Assembly: GCF_041146395.1 (NCBI RefSeq)
Contig: NC_090984.1
Span: 79,743,114 to 79,807,113 of the forward strand
Source: Eulemur rufifrons
Taxonomy: Eukaryota > Chordata > Mammalia > Primates > Lemuridae
Length of the DNA: 64,000 bases
Direction of reading: 5' to 3'
Below, in pieces: positions 10,975 through 23,408 of this stretch; the stretch's first letter is position 1, and each line of letters opens with the position of its first letter. The translations under genes and the position numbers were made by a program. The notes beneath the pieces are model-generated. The model did no database searches and was not told the origin of the DNA. It was given only the letters and a program-made list of their open reading frames with translations.

Positions 10975-12283
10975 ACAAAATAGATGAAATACTTTCCTAC
11001 CAGTGTTTATAATTTACCATAAATGTTTCCAGAAAAAGAACGAGGAAACTTTATAGATCTATAATAATGAAAGACATTTAATTATTAATAATAAATGAAT
11101 TCCTTGAAATGCTTACAGGTAAGGTTTCACAAAATCTTCAGAGAATAAAAAACTCTTTCATATAGATATTCTTCTTCATGTAGAGATTAGAAGAAAATAA
11201 AAACAACCCCAGGATGGACCATCCAACTCATAAGGAAAATTATAGTTGTAGAGTAGTATATCTAAAATCTCTTGGGTTAGATATATTTTAGCATTTACCA
11301 TTTGCTTTATTTTTAGAGTGGTAGTGTTTATACACTTGCATATTATGCAATATTCTCAACAATGTGCGGCAGTCTGTTATAGTAATAAACAACTTGTTCA
11401 TATGAATAAATATTAATATTTTCACAAAAAGTGTGACTATTCACGCTAAATTTGATAAAGACTTTTATATGAAGCATTATTACCTTATTGTATTCAATCT
11501 GGTGTTGGACATCTCTTGATGATGATGGAACAGGATACTTTGGGATAAAATAGCACTACAATAGCTCTTTTAAAAACCTCTTAAAAGACTATTTCATTAT
11601 TATCTGGTCCACTAATGTGGTTTTCTGTCTAACCAATCCTTCTTTAATTGAGTAAAGGGCCTTGAATCTCTTGCTCACTGATAAATGCAGACTGTTCAAA
11701 GGGAGCAATTCACAGAATACACATTTTCACTGTATCACTAAGAGTGGTTTTATTGCCTGCATTTACATCCTTACCATCTTCCTGAATATCTTATGCTTAT
11801 ATTCATTTAACAACAGTAGGAAAATTTTCTCATCATACACAAAAGCATAACCAATATTTCATTGTTTATCATTTTCTATGTCAACTTCTAACTTACTTAC
11901 ATTGTTGTCTGATAAACTTTTAGAGTTTGATACAGTTTGATTTTCACTTCTCATTAATGAAGTTCCATTTGCAGTTTCAATTTCAAACATCATTACAGGA
12001 CAAATTTTACAGTAATCATTTGTTAATGTTGATTTATTACCATTAGTGTTTATTTATTATACATTTATTATACATGAGTATCCTTAAGACTGCATTGTTT
12101 CAGGAAATAATGATTCTTCATCTTTATTCACTGCAGGAAATATGCAAGGCAAAATAAAAGTATTTATAATATTTTAATGTCATGGGGATTAAAATATTTC
12201 ATCAAAAAGCTGTATTTAAGATGTAATTTTGGAGCTGAAGTAAATGTTGAAATCGTAGATTTTCACAAAAATCTAGGAGAGGG
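10975..12283. other. Non-coding, nothing recognised
   Basis: AT-rich sequence without a recognisable gene or repeat. Small ORFs (for example 62 codons at 11662) have no domain or compositional support. Confidence 0.4.
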
Positions 12284-13705
12284 ATGAGCAGATCAATGCT
12301 TTTCATTCTTTGTTTTTTAAATCTACGTATAATTTATAGCGAGCAAAACTCACGCTTTTTGTTTACATTTCTGCAAGTTTTGACAAGGGCCTGCAGTCCT
12401 GTAACCACTATCAAAATCACTCTTCCTCCCCGATACTCCACAATCCACTTTGTAGTCAACACTTCCCTCCATGCCCAGCTCCAGGCAACTTTCTGTCACT
12501 GTAATTTTGCCTCTTTTAGAATGTCATATACATGGAATCGTATATTATATAACTTATTGATTATGTCTTCTTTTACTCAGTGTAATGCATTTGAGATTTA
12601 ACCACGTTGTTGCATAGATAATTTCTTTCTTTTTATTATTTCTGTTGCATGGACGTAGCACAATTTATTTATTAATTCATCAGTTGAAGAACATTTGGGC
12701 TGTTTCTACTTTTTAGAAAATATGAACAATTAGTATACATGTTTGCATATAGGTTTCTGTGATACTTGAATAATACCAGGAAGTAGGATTGCTCGGTCAT
12801 ATGGTAAGAATATGCTTAACTTTGTATGACTGTGCTAAATTGTTTCCCAAAGCAACTGTACTATTTGCATTTCCAACAGCAACATATGAGAATTCCTGTT
12901 GCTCTGCATCTTCACAGACTCTGAGCACTTGGTATGGTATTTTCTTTGTGTGTGTATGTGTGTGTGTGTGTGTGTGTGTTTGTATGTAGGAGTGTTTTAA
13001 GTAATTCAGTTAGTTTTGTGGTGGTATCTAAAGATGTTTTAGTTTACATATCCCTGACAACTAATGGTGTTGAGCATCTGTTCATGTGTTTATTGACCTT
13101 TGTATATCTTCTTTGTAAAGTATCTTCCAATCATCTGCCCATATTAAATGGGTATCTTGCATATTTATTATTGAGTTTTGCTACGGATTTGTATATTCTG
13201 TATCCAAACCCTTTATCCAGTTTGTAATTTGCAAATATTTTCCCCATAATATGGCTTGTCTTTTTGTTCTCTCAGTAGTGTCTCTAATTTTGATGGAGTA
13301 CATTTGTTTATTTTTTCTTATACAGGTGTGTTTGGGGAATTGTACTGTGATATCTTTCCTTAACTCATGGCCACAAAGATTTTCTCCTGTTTTCTTCTGG
13401 AAGTACTTTCAGGTTTTATATTTAAGGTCATGATCCAGTTTGAGTTAATTTTTGTATAGAGAAAAAGTATGAATTAAGTTCTACTTTTTATAAGAATGTG
13501 TGTTATTGCACCATTTGTTAAAAATACTATCATTACAATGTAGAATTGCCTTTGAATTTTTTCAGAAGTCAACTGACTATATACATGTGCCACTTTCAGT
13601 ACTCTCAGTTCTGTTTTAATGATCTGTATTTATACTTCTCCAGCACCACAATGTCTTAATTACTGCAACTTTACAGTGAGTCTTAAAGGCAGTTAATGAG
13701 CATCA
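12284..13705 (-). mobile_element. L1 3' half fragment, minus strand
   Basis: The + strand shows the reverse complement of L1 3'-UTR and ORF2 C-terminal sequence. Landmarks in order are 'atggaatcgtatattatata' (near 12532), 'ggattgctcggtcatatggt' (12786), 'gttgagcatctgttcatgtg' (13070), 'tttgcaaatattttccccat' (13228) and 'gagttaatttttgtatagag' (13442). The order matches L1 read antisense. A (TG)n microsatellite has expanded inside it at 12947-12986. It is old and diverged. Confidence 0.88.
12947..12986. repeat. (TG)n microsatellite inside L1
   Basis: About 18 TG units with one TA interruption, embedded in the minus-strand L1. Confidence 0.9.
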
Positions 13706-13714
13706 TAAAATTTT

Positions 13715-14215
13715 TATAAAAAATATTTTATATAATTTTACATTAGCATAAGAATTACAAAAGTAGTACAGAGTCAACTTGTATCTTTCAGGCAGCATTC
13801 CCTAATGTTACATCTTATTTACAAAAATAAATTATTATTGGTACAATATGCTTAACTAAACTACAGACTTTTCCCACTGTTCCAGGATCTAATCCAGAAT
13901 ACCAAGTTGCATATAATAGTCATGGCTGATTATTCTGCTCCAATGTATGATAATAGCATCACCACCTTTTTGTTTTTTCTGACTTAGACACTTTGAAGAG
14001 TAGTGATCAGGTATTTTATAAAATGTCTCTCAGCATTTTCTCTGATGTTTTCTTATGACTACATGGAAGTAAGGATTTTAGGGAACAATATAACAAGATG
14101 AAATGTTCTCCTTATCACATCATGTCTGATATTAATGTTGGTCACTTGGTAAAGGTGGTGTATGCCAGGTTTCTCTGCTGTAATGTTAATGTTCTTCCTT
14201 TCCAAACTCTATTGT
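13715..14215 (-). mobile_element. L1M 3'-UTR fragment, minus strand
   Basis: A separate L1 3' end follows. The + strand reads 'attccctaatgttacatctt', 'cttaactaaactacagactt', 'tgttccaggatctaatccag' and 'cttggtaaaggtggtgtatg'. I recognise this as the antisense of the 3'-UTR of a middle-aged L1M subfamily. The A-rich 3' terminus lies at the left (about 13715). It is distinct from the fragment at 12284, whose order of landmarks ends at about 13705. Confidence 0.8.
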
Positions 14216-14224
14216 TTTTTCATT

Positions 14225-14375
14225 CCTGAGATACTTTACTTAGATAATGGTCTCCAGTTTCATCCTTGTTGTTGTAAAATACATGATTTCATTCCCTTTT
14301 ATGGCTGAGTAGTACTTCATGGTGTGTGTATGTGTGTGTGTCAGGGGGGGTACCACATTTTCTTTATCCATGGGT
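14225..14375 (-). mobile_element. Short L1 fragment, minus strand
   Basis: The + strand reads 'ccagtttcatccttgttgtt', 'ttttatggctgagtagtact' and 'accacattttctttatccat', which is the antisense of the L1 segment encoding ORF2's last part and early 3'-UTR. A (TG)n run has replaced part of it at 14322-14341. Confidence 0.82.
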
Positions 14376-14513
14376 TTTTTCAACCAAAGGTGGATCAAAA
14401 CTACAGTACACCTGCAATCAGAATACTGTATTTTTGATCAGGCTTTGGTGGGGAAAAATCCACATGTAAGTGAACCCATGCAGTTCAAACTCATGTTGTT
14501 CAAGGATCAACTG
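14376..14513. mobile_element. Tigger2/MER8-like DNA transposon end
   Basis: The last part, 'gcagttcaaactcatgttgt' then 'tcaaggatcaactg', matches the terminal inverted repeat I remember for Tigger2/MER8 (pogo-type, Tc1/mariner superfamily). The dinucleotide TA follows directly at 14514-14515, the expected target site. Only about 140 bases remain. It is non-autonomous and inert. Confidence 0.75.
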
Positions 14514-14515
14514 TA

Positions 14516-15423
14516 CATTTCTATCATTATTTTAGAGTATATTCCAACTTATTAAAAAAAGTGTTAACTGTAAAATAGCCTCAGGCATGTCCTTCAGGAT
14601 GTATTCCAGAGAAGGCATGTTATCATAGGAGATGACAGCTCCATGAATTTTATTGGCCCTGAAGACCTTCCAGTGGAATTAGACGTGGAGGTGGAAGAGA
14701 GTGAAATTGATGATCCTGACCCTGCGTAGACCTAGGCTAATGCTGTGTGTCTATGTCTCAGTTTTTAACAAAAATGTTTAAACAGTAAAAAAATATAAAA
14801 TTTAAAAGTGGAAAAAAACTTATAGAATAAAGATATAAAGAAAGAAAATATTTTATATAACTGTACAATGTATTTGTTTTAAGCTATATGTTATTACAAA
14901 AGAGTAAAAAGTTAAAAAATTAAAAAGTTTATAAAGTAAAAAAGTTACAGTAAGTTAAGATTAATTTGTTATTGAAAAAAGAAATTTTAAAAACAAATTT
15001 AGCATATCCTAACTGTACAGTGTTTATAAAGTCTATAGTGGTGTACAATTATGTCCTGGGACTTCAAATTCGCTCACCACTCACTGACTTTCCCAGGGCA
15101 ACGTCCAGTCCTGCAATCTCTATTCATGGTAAGTGCCCTATACAGGTGTACTATTTTTATCTTTTATACCATGTTTTTACTGTAACTTTTCTATGTTTTA
15201 ACATGTTTAAATACACAAATACTTACCATTGTGTTACAGTTGCCTACAGTATTAGGTATAATAACATGCTGTATAGGTTTATAGTCTGCCATATAGCTTA
15301 GGTATGTAACAGGCTATACTATCTCAGTTGGTGTCAGTACATCCTATGATGTTCACACAATGCAAAATCACCTAATGATGCATTTCTTAGAAGGTACATC
15401 CATCATTAAGCAATGCATGACTC
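14516..15423 (+). mobile_element. Tigger-family DNA transposon, 3' part (Golem-like)
   Basis: This is a long pogo-type element that keeps the end of the transposase frame (14625-14729), an A/T-rich 3' non-coding part, and the terminal inverted repeat near 15395-15423 ('cattaagcaatgcatgac'). A TA target dinucleotide follows at 15424-15425. The 5' portion with the helix-turn-helix and DDE catalytic region is missing. The subfamily name (Golem/Tigger3 group) is from memory. The MER8-like piece at 14376 abuts its left end, indicating nested or successive insertion. Confidence 0.8.
14625..14729 (+). pseudogene. Tigger transposase acidic C-terminal tail
   Basis: Thirty-four codons plus stop read IGDDSSMNFIGPEDLPVELD and continue VEVEESEIDDPDPA. 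This is an acidic tail like that of Tigger/pogo transposases. Upstream, compared with the consensus I recall, one-base losses at about 14612 and 14620 shift the frame, so the rest of the domain is unreadable. The catalytic domain is absent. Confidence 0.7.
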
Positions 15424-15439
15424 TATTTTGGAATTTCCA

Positions 15440-16745
15440 GGTTTTAAAAATTCCAATACTCCATAATTTAATTCTAGATTTGATAAAACACTATTCAAAA
15501 TCCCAAACTATTTTTGTGATATTGACAAGCTGATTGTAAAATTCATAGGGGAATGCAAAGGACAAAGAATGCCAAATTAGTTATAAAGAACAAAGAGTAT
15601 TATTTACATGATTAGTTACAGAAACTACAGACATAGCTACAGTAATGAAGACAGCCTAGTTCTTGGTTGAGGATAGACACATGGACAGATAGAATATAAC
15701 AGAAAACTTAGAAACATACGGACAATTGATACATGAGGTGGTACTGCAGAGTAGTGGAACAGGATAGCATTTTAGCAAAAATGCTGATATAATTGGATAT
15801 CCATATAAAAAAATGAAATTAGATTATTAGCTCATTCAAAAATGTGTCTAGTCTTATCAGAAAGTCAAATGTGATAATCAAAACTGTTCATATTCTAGGA
15901 TATAATATAGAAAATTATCTCCAATAACTTATGGTAAAAAATTACTTCTGAAAGAAGTGATAAAAACACTAAACATAAATAGAAGTAATGATAAAATTAA
16001 CTATAATATAAATGTGAAACTTTTGAAGAGACTTCACATAAAGAAGGTACTTGTTATATATATGGTAGACAGTGAACTACTACCTAGACTATATAAGGAA
16101 TTCCCACCAATTAACGAGGAAAAGAGAGGTAACCAGGACTAGAGTAAGTCCTTCAAATGTGAAGAAATACGAAGCGCCAAGCCAATTAACACATGAAAAG
16201 GTTTTCAATACTATTGATAATCAGAAAAATGCAAATTTAAAATATATGTTACCTTTACTCATCCACCAGAATGGCAAAAATTTTGGTGTGATAGATAACT
16301 ACTGGCAAGATTATGGGTACCTAGTACCTTCATATTCTTCTAATTAGAATGTAAATTGCTTCAACCACCTCAGAAAAGAGTTTCACATTATTTAACAAAT
16401 TTTTAAGGCTCACAGAAGTCTGATCTAGCAATTTTTCTCTGAAGTATGTACGCATATCTTCTGTTATGTGTTCCTTAAGATATATGGAAAAGAATTTTCT
16501 TTGCATATTTGTTCATAATATTTAAATTTGATAACAATTTACTTATATGTCATCATTCAAAATGGATAAATACAATATGGTATATTTGTTCAATGCAAGA
16601 GCTTTAACAAAGAAAATTAAGCAATGTGAGACTAACTATACTTGCACTTCAGAAACTGAATATTTTTGAAGAAAAAAGACAAAAAAGAATTCATATGATT
16701 ACCTTAATCTAAAAGTACAACTAAAAGAAAATAACTATAGAAGAG
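15440..16745 (+). mobile_element. Old L1 ORF2 3' part, plus strand
   Basis: This is a degraded L1 in sense orientation. Landmarks are 'attgacaagctgattgtaaa' (15521), 'agctacagtaatgaagacag' (15635), 'aattggatatccatat' (15792), 'gaactactacctagactata' (16074), 'cagaaaaatgcaaatttaaa' (16222), and 'ccaccagaatggc' (16263) near the C-terminal end. Numerous indels remove the reading frame, although short ORFs at 15957 and 16072 are residues of it. Confidence 0.8.
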
Positions 16746-19059
16746 AGAAAATATGCATAATCCGATATACTTCTTGATTTTCTATTATGTTTTCAATCTC
16801 TCTTCACGACTAGAAAAAAACAGGAATCCAAGTTTATTGAAGGTGTAACTAACCATGCTATAGAAAACTCCAGAAAACATTAAGCTCTGTTAACCAGTTA
16901 GAATCGTAATGTAGATCAGAGAAGCAAAGTCAGAACTAATAAAAATAATTCATGCTATTTGTCATTCAATGTTAGTGGTCAAAATAAATAGGCAAGGTAT
17001 TTATTTCAAATTAAAATTTCAATTAGAAACAAAATTATTTCTTTATTTAAATTTGTGGGAAATTATTTTGTTTACTGAAAAACAAATATTAGTAGTACCT
17101 TCATTCAAATGATGAGAATATGAATACAATTTATCTCAGAACCAAACTTTAAATTTTTAAAAAATAGTGCAAAGTATTAATTCCAGCAAAATTCTGGTAC
17201 TGTGAGTTGTGCATACTTTAGGAAAGCACATTCCTTTACATTTAAAAAGGTAATCCAATTGTAATTATTTTTTACTTGCTGTAGTGTTCTTTTCTCAATA
17301 TATTATTCTTTTTTTCACACTGTTATAATATTTTCTGCCTTTGGAGTGAAGCCAACAATAAATAACCTGTCAGAATCAATTCTGATGTTGTATAATAAAT
17401 GGGCTATTAACAAAAAGAGCACAGCTGGTTTGTGTGCATCCTTAGTTTTATTTCATGGAAATGATGGATAATTATGAGGAAATAGGGGAGGAGTACATTT
17501 TTTTAATATTAACTATTAACAATCAAGTCTGAAAAAGTAGGATACAAATGATTTCAAATACCAGGTATCTTTATTTTTAAGAATGTTATTAAATAAGTTT
17601 TATTTTCTAGTAACATTTTTTAATACACAGAAGAGGGCTAAAAGATAACATCTTATTGAACAATTCAAGGTATAGTCTCCCCTTTATCCTGTAGAAGTCT
17701 AAAGCTAAAATTTTCTTTCCCTGATAAATATTTGTCTTCCTTATTCATATGTACTTAGTAGATAACTTCCATTTTTTTCTTCCTTTTTCTTTTATTTCTT
17801 CCTTACCTTACTTCTCCCACCAAATAATCTCCTTGAATAATATAAAGCATTTTATCTTATGGCTATATAAACTTGGAATGTAGTTTCAGTACCTAAATAT
17901 GAGGAGAAATTCATCAGTAGATCTTAATCATTTTAAAACTTGTATATGAAAACATTTTAAAAATGTCTCTAATACACAAACTAGCCAGTTGTAACTTTGC
18001 CCCCTTCAACTCATGTCTTCCTGTGCATAAATATTGTTTCTTTCTTTATAATAATGTATAGGACTGTTAACCTTATTTTGTCAACAGGCTGGAAAAACTA
18101 TCATAAGCCTATGTCTTTCAGATAATGGTTCTTTCAAACAATGGTTAAAGTTGGAATGATGGTTGCGAAAATTATGATTTGTCTATATTTTGAACTTATA
18201 TTTTTCCACAATACTTGACCTATATAAGTTTTTTCTATTTTTGTTGCAATTGTCTTAGCCATTTTAAAAAAGCATTCTACTTTTTAAAACAAATTGACTA
18301 CTCTAACTTTAGTTCTATGATCACTTTGGTGATGTCACGTGAACCTCAGTGTTTTTTCTTGCACATAGACAATGAAGAGTTCTCAAACTTTTGCTCTTAA
18401 GCATTTCCTACAGTAGGGTAGAAAATTCCTAAATTCTACTTGAATGTGAATTCACTAAGGAAGATAATAGGAGTTAAGAAAAGAATACACTAAAACTATT
18501 GCCATAAACTACTACAATATCATGTGTGTGTGTTGTGTGTATTTGTGTATTCTCATAGATTATTTCGTTTCCCAGCACAATTGACTTCTGCATTAGGCCA
18601 AGCTACATATTCAAAATAACTCAAGAAATAAGAACATTCTGGTTATGAGGTAAGCCCCATATAGCAGACTATGGCAGATCATCTCAACTATAGGGGAGCT
18701 GCTAACATTCCTCAGGTCTTATCTCTCAGGCTGTTGGTAACTTTGAAATATCTACTCATTAATTGTTGAAAAAAATTTCATTGTAAAAGGAAAAATAAGC
18801 TTAACATGTATAATTCAAAATTATTTTTCTGTGATTCCCTTCCTATGAATTTCTTTAGAATTCTAAAAAGAATATTCTTCATGTCCATGACAGCAATATT
18901 CAAAGAATCTAAATTAATTCCAGTACAACAGCCCAGTCCCAGATTGTAGTTTTTCTAAATGCCTATTACAGGTTTGAATATTAATGACTTCTCAAACTAA
19001 AGAACTGCACATTTCCATCTGCCCTGAGCTCTAAGAATTCCAACTGAAATCCTTAGTTC
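16746..19059. other. Low-repeat non-coding sequence
   Basis: I see no gene or clear repeat. It is AT-rich. A small (TG)n run lies at 18523-18540. The 61-codon ORF at 18215 is hydrophobic but lacks any recognisable feature. Confidence 0.4.
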
Positions 19060-19790
19060 CCGACAAATATGACAAAGAAGTTGCTCTGAGCTGCTCATAT
19101 GTTCATATTTAATATGAGAACTTTTTAATGTTAGCCATCAAAATGGCTGTTTTTCTAAAAGGAGTGTCAGTGTAAGCTACTGAAATGAGTAAAACTGTCT
19201 CTAGTGCAACGTGGTTCCAGTGCTATTATGTAAAATCTTTATGTTATGTACATGAAGTGAACAAATGAAATGCAGCGGATGTGCATTTTAAAATGTTATT
19301 TTAAAAGGCAAGAATATACAGATTAGAATGGCTGCAACATTTGTTATATTTTATAGGGTCTTTTTTCTTATATTGGTGACTGCCATTTGAAGTAATGCTG
19401 TGAGGGGGCTGTAGTTAGCCTTCACTTCCACACCTCATCTGGGATTATTCTACAAATAAAGTGCAGAAGAATCTGTTCTTAAATGGCTTTTGTTAACAAT
19501 GTTGATAGCATCAGTCTTTAATTTATTAAAATAATAGCCTCTTTAATATCACTTGCAGTTAGCATTTTACATCTCCCATCACATTGGGATATTTCAATTT
19601 GCATAGATTTGAGTGATTGTTTAATTTTGAGAAATTAAGCTATCGCTTTTAACATTCGACTCACATAAATCACTTTTATGGCTAAATGTTGAAAAGGACA
19701 AATGTAATAAATGTTCGGAGAAAAGGCAGAAGTATCTGATTTCTGTTCTTGTAAGCTGCTGTTTGACAAGATATCAATAATGGAGGCAGA
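19060..19790. promoter_or_regulatory. Candidate conserved non-coding element
   Basis: A repeat-free stretch with balanced composition and dense potential transcription-factor sites. These include an octamer-like 'atttgcat' at about 19599, repeated TAAT cores, and 'gtttaatttt'. It lacks poly(A) tracts, microsatellites or transposon motifs for over 700 bases, unlike most of the window. No alignment was possible, so conservation is inferred only from its texture. Confidence 0.28.
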
Positions 19791-19977
19791 CATTTTAAGA
19801 ACAAAGAAATCACTGCTTCAGAGATTCTAAAATACATACACATATACATGTATAAAAGAAAGAATCTTAAAGTTCTTATTTAAACAGAAAAAATTTTGAT
19901 ATGTTAATATGTTTAAGATTGGTAGAGGAAATTAGGTGAATTAATAATATTTTAAGGGGATGATGAAAATAACAACA

Positions 19978-20215
19978 ATGTTAACTATGATTTATTGAGC
20001 ATATACTAAATGCCAAGAACTGTGCTAGGTGTTTGATATGAGTTATTCTTAGTAGTAACAGAAATCATGAAAGATGGATGGATTCAGTGTCATTTTACAA
20101 TTATGGAAATTTAAATTCAGAAAATTTAAGTAATTTAACTAAGGAACATAGCAAAGCACATTTCAAATTCAAGTCAACTTTGTCAAAAGCCCATGTTTTT
20201 ACTGTTGCATAAACT
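19978..20215 (-). mobile_element. MIR SINE, minus strand
   Basis: On the + strand, 'tttattgagcatatactaaa', 'tgccaagaactgtgctaggt' and 'attttacaattatggaaatt' are the antisense of the MIR/L2-type 3' end and core. It is old and diverged. Confidence 0.82.
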
Positions 20216-21059
20216 CAGAAGATGACCTTCAAATGAAATTAGAATAACCACCTTTATCTGCCTTCTTCCCATATTCTCCCCATCCACATCAACTCAGAAA
20301 AATGGTTGCTGAGACTAAGATGAATCAAATTTTTTCTAACGAGTACTTTGGGGTTTAGTCAGGAAGATAGGCAGAGTTTGCAGGGTAATATTTCAGTACA
20401 TAGTATGTCCAGGGTGTTCTCAGCACCCAAGGTTATGCTGGTTTGTGACTTTTGTCGTTGCCTGTTTTTAGGGAAATTAAAAGTGCCAGTTAGCGGACTG
20501 AGAAAGAGAGGTGATGGTGTTGAGGGTGATGAAGCTCCCAGAGTGTTCGACCTGGATTTGCATAGTATTATCTTATATGGGAGCCTAATTATAGGCTGCT
20601 AGTTTGATTCAACCAAAACACAAGACAAGTAGTGCACTTAACTCATTAGCTTGTATTTGTTAGTCTTAGGGATCAAATCATGATTTTAAGGGCTACAAGA
20701 TGCCAAGATAAGCAGCAAAAAGAGAATAGGTGTGTTCTTATTGCTTATTTTTTAGAACAATAGTTGGCAGCTACCTTTTCCCTCAGTTTTGATTGCAGTC
20801 CTATTTCAAAACAATAGCCTTATGATTCTTATTCTCAAAATTTTCAACTGTTTTTCCTTTTATGTCTTGAAGAATAACACATGAGAAATACCACATGAAA
20901 CGGTGAGTAGATTTTGTGCATAGTGATGAGAATTTGTAAAAACAGAAGTTCTTTCTTTAATCTAATTTCTTATCAAGTTATTTACTTCATTCTTACTTAG
21001 TGTCTGTTGAAATTTTAGAGATGTATAATGCAGTGACTCTGTCTTTTATATGTTGAGTT
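20216..21059. other. Non-coding, nothing recognised
   Basis: An 84-codon ORF begins at 20348 but has no domain, upstream frame support or splice context. No repeat family was recognised. Composition is a little GC-richer around 20340-20560. Confidence 0.35.
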
Positions 21060-21260
21060 CAACACATTATAATGAATATATTCTGATTCAACCTGTACAA
21101 ATTATGACCTAATTGTTTAATCAGCTGAATGATGTGATTAGCGAATATGAACCACTGCTGATACAGTCACAAGCAAATCAGACACTCTCTTACTAAATCA
21201 ATTATAAATGGAGCTTGGTCACCAACATAAACACCTATTTCTTGTTTTAGTACCTTGAAT
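21060..21260. promoter_or_regulatory. Candidate regulatory element
   Basis: Short repeat-free stretch containing 'aatcagctgaatgatgtgat' (an E-box CAGCTG beside an ATGATGTGATTA-type site), further TGATTA and ATCAATTA homeodomain-type sites, and no transposon signature. The inference rests on texture alone. Confidence 0.22.
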
Positions 21261-22441
21261 AAGATGTTAGAAACTCATTGCAAGGTTATCTGAGTCACAA
21301 ACATGACTCCTTTGATTCCTGCATGTCTGTTCACTTTTTTTTTGCTGACACTCTGGCTGCTGACCAACCTCCTGCCATTTCTTTCTCACCAATTTCACAC
21401 TCCAGGCAGTTGAAGAGATCAGAGTGGATTCCTGAGAAGTCCCCTGTTTTATTTCTCAATAAAACTTCAGAGCTAAAAGCTTATGGAAACCATGAGGGAA
21501 AATAAGAAAACTCAAGGCATGACACAAATGAAAAAAAAAAAAAAAAATTTCTTTCAAAACATAATCCTGTGGCTTCCACAAATTCTCAGGTCCTCACTGC
21601 TCTCTGGTGTTGGTGAACCACAGTCATCTGGTTGCTTTCATTATTTATTGAAAAGCACCTTGGGGAGTAATGTGTTGCTCCCTACGGTGGTGTTCAATAA
21701 TGAATTAATGAACAGAGGAGCAAAGAGATTTGTTCATCAGGAGGGAAGAAAAAGATATTTGTGTGCAGTGAGAAAAGACTAGGAAAGAAAAATAGACAGC
21801 AAATATTCCTAATGCATGTACAAAGGGAAGATCTTGTCCCCATACCTACTTTTTCCTCACACATAACAAAAATAATGAGAAAAGAAAACAAAATATAACA
21901 ATCCTATTATTAAAGAGGCCAGATGGACAGGGATGGCTTGTCATTTTTTTGTGGTTTTATACTGATCTAGTAAACTTGTGTCCAAAGAAAAAACAATATA
22001 CAAAATAATTTTAATTCAATGAATGAAAATTATTTAGTGAAAATAAACAGCTCAGGAACATCTAGTCATTTATGTTTGACTAGATGTCACACAAATGACT
22101 CAATGTTGTCCTATAGTAAACAGAGAAGACCAATATAGAGACTTGATGACATTCACAAAATCCATATTTTAATTTTAGTCCAACTCTGGACTCTCTACAA
22201 GGCATCACTATTCTTCCTGTATGAACATGTTTCCCCTGACTCAAGAGGTCTGTTTTCTTCTAAGACTTTTGAAACGTTAATACTGCTGGAAAATCTCTTT
22301 CACAAATCTTTCTTGTGGTTTCCTTGCACACAAACAGATCTATAGAACTGTTATTAAATGATCATTTTATTTCATTTATATTATGATTTTATAGATAAAG
22401 CTTTTTCATGTGGAGTCCAAAACCAATAAATCTCTAGTGAA
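21261..22441. other. Non-coding; short A tract at 21530
   Basis: No recognisable gene. ORFs at 21278 (75 codons) and 21483 (99 codons) are unsupported, and the second crosses a run of 17 A (21530-21546). Confidence 0.35.
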
Positions 22442-22675
22442 ATGTACCATATCAAATTTCTAATGTATTTTGACTATTATAATGAATTTACCAAACAGAA
22501 TCCTATTTCAAATATTTCTTATTATGTTGCTGAACATGAGAATGGTACTTTGATGCTACAATTTTCTTCTCCAAAACAGAAAGAGTTGTGTTTCTCCAGC
22601 AACTATTTTGAAATGGTTTTAGCAACAAGAGCAGTTGGATATAATGCTTGGCTCATGCATTTACATGAGAGGTAA
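22442..22675 (+). other. Orphan ORF ending at a strong splice-donor-like site
   Basis: A 77-codon frame starts at ATG 22442. The nearest upstream in-frame stop is at 22427. The peptide is mixed in composition, ends VGYNAWLMHLHER, and matches no family I know. Its stop codon TAA lies within GAG|GTAAGT (cut between 22671 and 22672), a near-perfect donor site. An acceptor candidate, pyrimidine-rich and ending 'gattttatag', lies at 22394 but opens onto a stop in this frame. It could be a chance ORF, a non-coding exon or an old pseudogene piece. Confidence 0.15.
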
Positions 22676-22718
22676 GTGGGTATTTGCATAAACTTGAATA
22701 TAATGTGTACACATAAAC

Positions 22719-22747
22719 ATATATATATATATATATACACACACACA
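22719..22747. repeat. (TA)n(CA)n microsatellite
   Basis: A run of TA units switches to CA units. Confidence 0.9.
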
Positions 22748-23194
22748 GGGAAAGGGAGAATAAAAATTGTTTTTGGAGCCTGCTAAAGGGTGAAAAAAGC
22801 ATGAAGATAACTGTCAATAAGTAGAAAATATGAATAAAAACAAATTATTTAAAAATTTGGAAATGTGCAATTAAAATGCAGAGATATACAAATAGATTTT
22901 GAATCTAGAAGGAAAATCAACACCATCATGAGAAAGTAGGAGACCAAGACAATGTCTGAAATGTCAGTGTCATTGTTCTTGTTATACTGAAATTTGTTAA
23001 GTGTTATAAGTTAAAGAAAGTTGATTTACATGAAACTTCTAAACAATAAACTTAAGCACATATAAATATATAATCACCAATGCCATTATGGTATACATAT
23101 ATTAACAGTATGATTGACATTAACTATCAATAATTTCTTTTTATAACCAAGCTTTCTCTTCCCACCTTTATTATTCTGTAGTGAAAAGAGCCCA
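22748..23194. other. Non-coding, nothing recognised
   Basis: AT-rich sequence without recognisable genes or repeats. Confidence 0.35.
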
Positions 23195-23408
23195 TGTTTT
23201 AAAGAAATAGAGACCAGACTCTGAATACTGGCTGTGTTATGTGTATTCAGTTTGTGACATTGGGTCTAGTCTCTGAGTCTACTGCTAAACCTAAAATATG
23301 TGGGTAAAAAGTTCCAATATTAGAATTTTGTTAGCCAGAGGCTACATAAATATGTAAAATTCTTACAACACCTGGCACAAAATAAGCACCCAATAAATGT
23401 TAGCCATA
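23195..23408 (+). mobile_element. MIR SINE
   Basis: Sense-orientation MIR. It shows 'ctggctgtgttatgtgtatt' at the conserved core and ends in 'cacctggcacaaaataagca' with 'cccaataaatgttagccata'. It is diverged. Confidence 0.83.

Noticed and set aside
21483..21782. 99-codon Lys-rich ORF
   Set aside because: It reads through a 17-A run and has no family similarity or supporting structure.
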